From NCBI GenBank assembly GCA_964638245.1, contig CAZWZG010000123.1, forward strand, positions 1 to 9,330: a stretch of DNA of 9,330 nucleotides, given 5' to 3'. The translations under genes and the position numbers were made by a program. The DNA comes from CAZWZG01 sp964638245 (lineage in GTDB: Bacteria > Pseudomonadota > Alphaproteobacteria > Rhodobacterales > Rhodobacteraceae). Below the pieces are notes generated by a model. That model did no database searches, was not told where the DNA came from, and saw nothing but the letters and a program-made list of their open reading frames with translations. Below are positions 7,514 to 9,330 of the stretch, one piece after another (within the stretch, counting starts at the first letter, position 1; the number at the start of each line of letters is the position of its first letter).

Positions 7514-8022
7514 CGGAACGCCCCCGGCAGGCGCGACTGTGTCGCGGCGATCCCCGGCCAAGGTTCTTGGCTGTAGTCGCGCAGCATGACACGCGCACGG
7601 ATTTCAACGGCATTGGCCTCGACATCGACGATCTCGAACCGGGAAAATGCGTAGACCTCCGCAGGCGTGCCAAGTTCGGTGCGCGGGTTCGCGCTCAGAT
7701 CGAAATCGGCGGTCGACAGGATCGACAACGCCACCTCGGCGCGCTGGCGGGTCTCGATCAGCGCCTGCCCGATGCGTCGATCGACGTTCTGGAGCGTGAT
7801 TTCCGACACCGGGGCCGCCTCGCCATCGCCGAGTGGGCGCCAGCTGAAGACGACACCGGAATAGGTCACACCGGCCCAGACGAAATCCATCGGATCGGAC
7901 ACGACGCGGATCGGCTGGTCGAGGTTCGGATGCGTGACGGTCAGAAACGCAATCAGCGCTGCACCAGAGGTTGCCACCTCCAGTTCGTCGCGCGTGGCCG
8001 TGGGGATCGTGCGCGACGTCAT
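7510..8022 (-). CDS. DUF1833 phage tail protein (gpL-position)
   Basis: The protein has 170 residues. ATG 8022 overlaps the previous stop as ATGA, with no clear ribosome site, so translation probably depends on coupling. The sequence carries the DUF1833 pattern: an early ALIAFLTVTHPNLDQPIRVV strand pair, DFVWAGVTYSGVVFSWRPL, then EITLQNVDRRIGQALIE, and a closing FEIVDVEANAVEIRARVMLRDYSQEPWP. DUF1833 proteins are small tail proteins found next to the NlpC peptidase and J in alphaproteobacterial prophages. Their place suggests a part of the tail tip collar like lambda gpL, although no iron-sulfur cysteines are present and the biochemical role is unknown. GC at third positions is 32 of the first 40 codons, clearly higher than in the fibre genes downstream. 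Confidence 0.9.
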   Translation of the reverse strand: MTSRTIPTATRDELEVATSGAALIAFLTVTHPNLDQPIRVVSDPMDFVWAGVTYSGVVFSWRPLGDGEAAPVSEITLQNVDRRIGQALIETRQRAEVALSILSTADFDLSANPRTELGTPAEVYAFSRFEIVDVEANAVEIRARVMLRDYSQEPWPGIAATQSRLPGAFR

Positions 8023-8540
8023 GGATCAAACGCCACAATTTTCGAGACATTGGCGGGGGCCGTCGCCGGGATATCGCCCGCGAGCACCGCATGGTTGAGC
8101 TCTTCGGTCACGACCGCCGTATCGGACGTCGTAAAGACATCGAAGGTGCCCGCCACGAGCGCGACCGCCGCAGCGGTCGAGGTCACCCCATTGATCCCAA
8201 AGACGGCGTTGTCGTAATCGGCCACAACCGCCGGGACGCGCCCCGTGTTGGCCGGGACATAGTCCGCGAACCATGGATCGAGCGGCAGGCCATAGAGGCG
8301 GAACTGCACCAACAGATAAGACTTCGGCGCCATCGCAACGGAATAAGGCGGCGCATCGGGAGCGAACTGCCACGCGCGCGGGGCCTTGGTGATCGGATGC
8401 GGGAACAGGAAGGCCTGCGCGCCCAGAGACAGGTCGTCGCGCACGAATGCCTCGAAGATCGCAAAGTCGGCTTTCGTCATCGGGTCGAGGACGATGTTCC
8501 ACGCCTCGCCCGCGATCGAGGCGCGGGCGGGCGAAGACGA
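8019..8540 (-). CDS. Minor tail protein (gpM-position), N-terminus missing at a junction
   Basis: About 173 residues remain, ending at TGA 8021-8019. The credible sequence begins around ARASIAGEAWNIVLDP and continues MTKADFAIFEAFVRDDLSLG and KSYLLVQFRLYGLPLD, a pattern seen in small phage tail proteins upstream of DUF1833 genes (a basic segment, then a W..VL strand and F..F...DL). The rest is Ala/Val/Thr-rich with a beta look (FDVFTTSDTAVVTEELNH). An ATG exists at 8669, but residues between it and about 8540 are antisense to the plus-strand gene on the right and do not resemble a tail protein, so I do not accept that start. Relatives would be expected to have roughly 40-60 more N-terminal residues; these are absent. 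The left limit is sure, the right limit only good to about 30 bases. Confidence 0.75.
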   Translation of the reverse strand, partial: SSSPARASIAGEAWNIVLDPMTKADFAIFEAFVRDDLSLGAQAFLFPHPITKAPRAWQFAPDAPPYSVAMAPKSYLLVQFRLYGLPLDPWFADYVPANTGRVPAVVADYDNAVFGINGVTSTAAAVALVAGTFDVFTTSDTAVVTEELNHAVLAGDIPATAPANVSKIVAFDP

Positions 8541-8548
8541 CCTCCGAA
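8520..8548. other. Junction between phage tail gene and unrelated inverted gene
   Basis: Left of this interval the minus strand codes for a tail protein; right of it the plus strand codes for a repeat protein with much stronger GC3 bias. Neither gene has a proper start here. The interval is GC-rich (gcgcgggcgggcgaagacga) with no terminal repeat, target-site duplication or tRNA end visible. It may be an assembly or amplification chimera, or a true recombination breakpoint. Confidence 0.65.
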
Positions 8549-9330
8549 TGGAGTTCGATGCCGGCGCGACGCTGACCTTCCAGGTCGTGGACGCCACGAA
8601 CGGCGAACCGCTCACGCAACTGGACATCAACCACAGCTGGGCCGACGGCTCCGACATGTTCTCCGCCATGGCCTCCGTCTTCGGACAGAGTGATCAGGAG
8701 AGCTATCCCGAGGGACGCGTCGTCATCACCGAGCTGCGCCCGCAGAACGACCCGGGAACGCTCCGGATCCGCGTCCAGTCCGAGGGCTACCTGGAACACG
8801 AACAAGAGGACATCACGATCCCGGCCGACGGCGACGTCGACATCGGTACGATTCACCTCAAAGTCGCGCCGCGTGTTCGCGTGCACGTCACCGAGGCCAA
8901 GACGGGCAAGCCCGTCGCTCGAGCGCGAGTCCGGCTTCGCAAGGGCTCCGGAGGTCTCCTCGAAGCCGCGGCGCAGGCCAGCTCGGGCGTCGAAGTCGAC
9001 ATCGATATCAACGGAGGCGACGACTTCGACGAGATGTTCAACTCGAAGTCCGTGTCCGGCAAGACGGACAAATCCGGTTGGGCCGAGATGCCCGCGTTCG
9101 AAATGGACGACGGCGTACTGATCGTCAAGTCACCGAAGTACTCCGAGTTCAAGAAGGACAACATCCGCGTCAACGCGAGCGGCACCAAGACCATCGAGGT
9201 CTCGCTCGTTCGCGGCGGCGAGGTGCAGGTCACGGTGAAGGACCGCACCGGACGCCCGGTGCCCGGAGCCGTCGTTCGCCACCGCAACTCGGACGGACGC
9301 GTCATCGACTCCAAGTCGACGAATAAGAAG
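8548..9330 (+). CDS. Carboxypeptidase-regulatory-like (Ig-like) repeat protein fragment, open at both ends
   Basis: The frame beginning at 8548 has no stop through 9330 (261 codons), and it also stays open to the left back to at least 8467, so neither terminus is certain. The ATG at 8548 has no convincing ribosome site; the real protein probably began further upstream in lost sequence. Three repeats carry the D..TG.P(V/L) signature of CarboxypepD_reg domains: residues 8-104 (LTFQVVDATNGEPL), 108-220 (VRVHVTEAKTGKPVARARVRL), and 225 onward (VQVTVKDRTGRPVPGAVVRH). A loop in repeat two is rich in Asp and Gly. Such repeats make up large secreted or surface proteins of Planctomycetes, Myxococcota and related bacteria; they are structural, not catalytic. 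Third positions are G or C in 37 of the first 40 codons, against 20-32 in the phage genes. No signal peptide or anchor lies in this piece. Confidence 0.75.
   Translation, partial: MEFDAGATLTFQVVDATNGEPLTQLDINHSWADGSDMFSAMASVFGQSDQESYPEGRVVITELRPQNDPGTLRIRVQSEGYLEHEQEDITIPADGDVDIGTIHLKVAPRVRVHVTEAKTGKPVARARVRLRKGSGGLLEAAAQASSGVEVDIDINGGDDFDEMFNSKSVSGKTDKSGWAEMPAFEMDDGVLIVKSPKYSEFKKDNIRVNASGTKTIEVSLVRGGEVQVTVKDRTGRPVPGAVVRHRNSDGRVIDSKSTNKK

Noticed and set aside
7180..8217. Plus-strand open frame of 345 codons
   Set aside because: It lies antisense to three well-supported tail genes; the translation is Arg/His-rich, of the kind GC-rich shadow frames give, and matches no family.
8541..8669. N-terminal extension of the gpM-position gene to ATG 8669
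   Set aside because: Residues encoded here are the reverse complement of a strongly GC3-biased plus-strand gene and do not look like a tail protein.
8026..8886. Minus-strand open frame of 286 codons across the junction
   Set aside because: It is in a different frame from the tail gene and antisense to the repeat protein; the product is Arg/Asp/Val-rich shadow sequence.
8853..9314. Minus-strand open frame of 153 codons
   Set aside because: Ser/Thr/Pro/Arg-rich shadow of the plus-strand repeat protein, whose repeat motifs and codon bias are far better evidence.
1..9330. Anti-phage defence, toxin-antitoxin or other novel system
   Set aside because: All supported genes are tail structural genes or a surface repeat protein; I see no nuclease, helicase, transferase, reverse transcriptase or toxin motif.

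Overview
The window is mostly the late tail-tip and receptor-binding region of a siphovirus-like phage or prophage. All of its genes lie on the minus strand, so transcription runs from about 8540 down to position 1 and the reading order is right to left. The gene order follows the lambda L-K-(I)-J plan: a truncated minor tail protein, a DUF1833 protein, an NlpC/P60-type peptidase, then a J-like tail tip protein. This arrangement, together with the DUF1833 family, the J type and the GC-rich coding sequence, suggests an alphaproteobacterial host, possibly Rhodobacteraceae. I infer that from protein resemblance alone. No integrase, attachment site or host gene is visible.

Region by region, in transcription order. 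(1) 8540-8019 is the 3' part of a minor tail protein whose N-terminus is missing. (2) 8022-7510 is a DUF1833 protein. (3) 7513-7118 is a small NlpC/P60-like tail peptidase. (4) 7121-4452 is an 889-residue J-like protein with a gpI-like N-terminus. (5) 4448-3438 is a glycine-rich fibre-tip or adhesin-like protein. (6) 3438-2971 is a 155-residue accessory or fibre-assembly-like protein. (7) 2946-1495 has two Ig/Fn3-like repeats and a LamG-like lectin domain. (8) 1495 to the left edge is a protein of at least 498 residues with a beta-rich start and a helical second half. Nearly every boundary is an ATGA, TTGA, TGATG or TAATG overlap, so the block reads as one translationally coupled operon. Peptidase and J should form the tail tip and genes 5-8 should recognise the host surface.

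The right-hand end, about 8520-9330, is different. The phage gene stops having sensible coding, and a plus-strand reading frame with very strong GC3 bias runs off the right edge. It encodes three carboxypeptidase-regulatory-like (Ig-like) repeats, as in large surface proteins of Planctomycetes, Myxococcota and similar bacteria. Neither gene has its own end at the boundary, so the contig is either chimeric there or carries a real recombination breakpoint.

There is no stretch over 300 bases without a gene. I saw no tRNA, rRNA, CRISPR array, insertion sequence, factor-independent terminator or convincing promoter.
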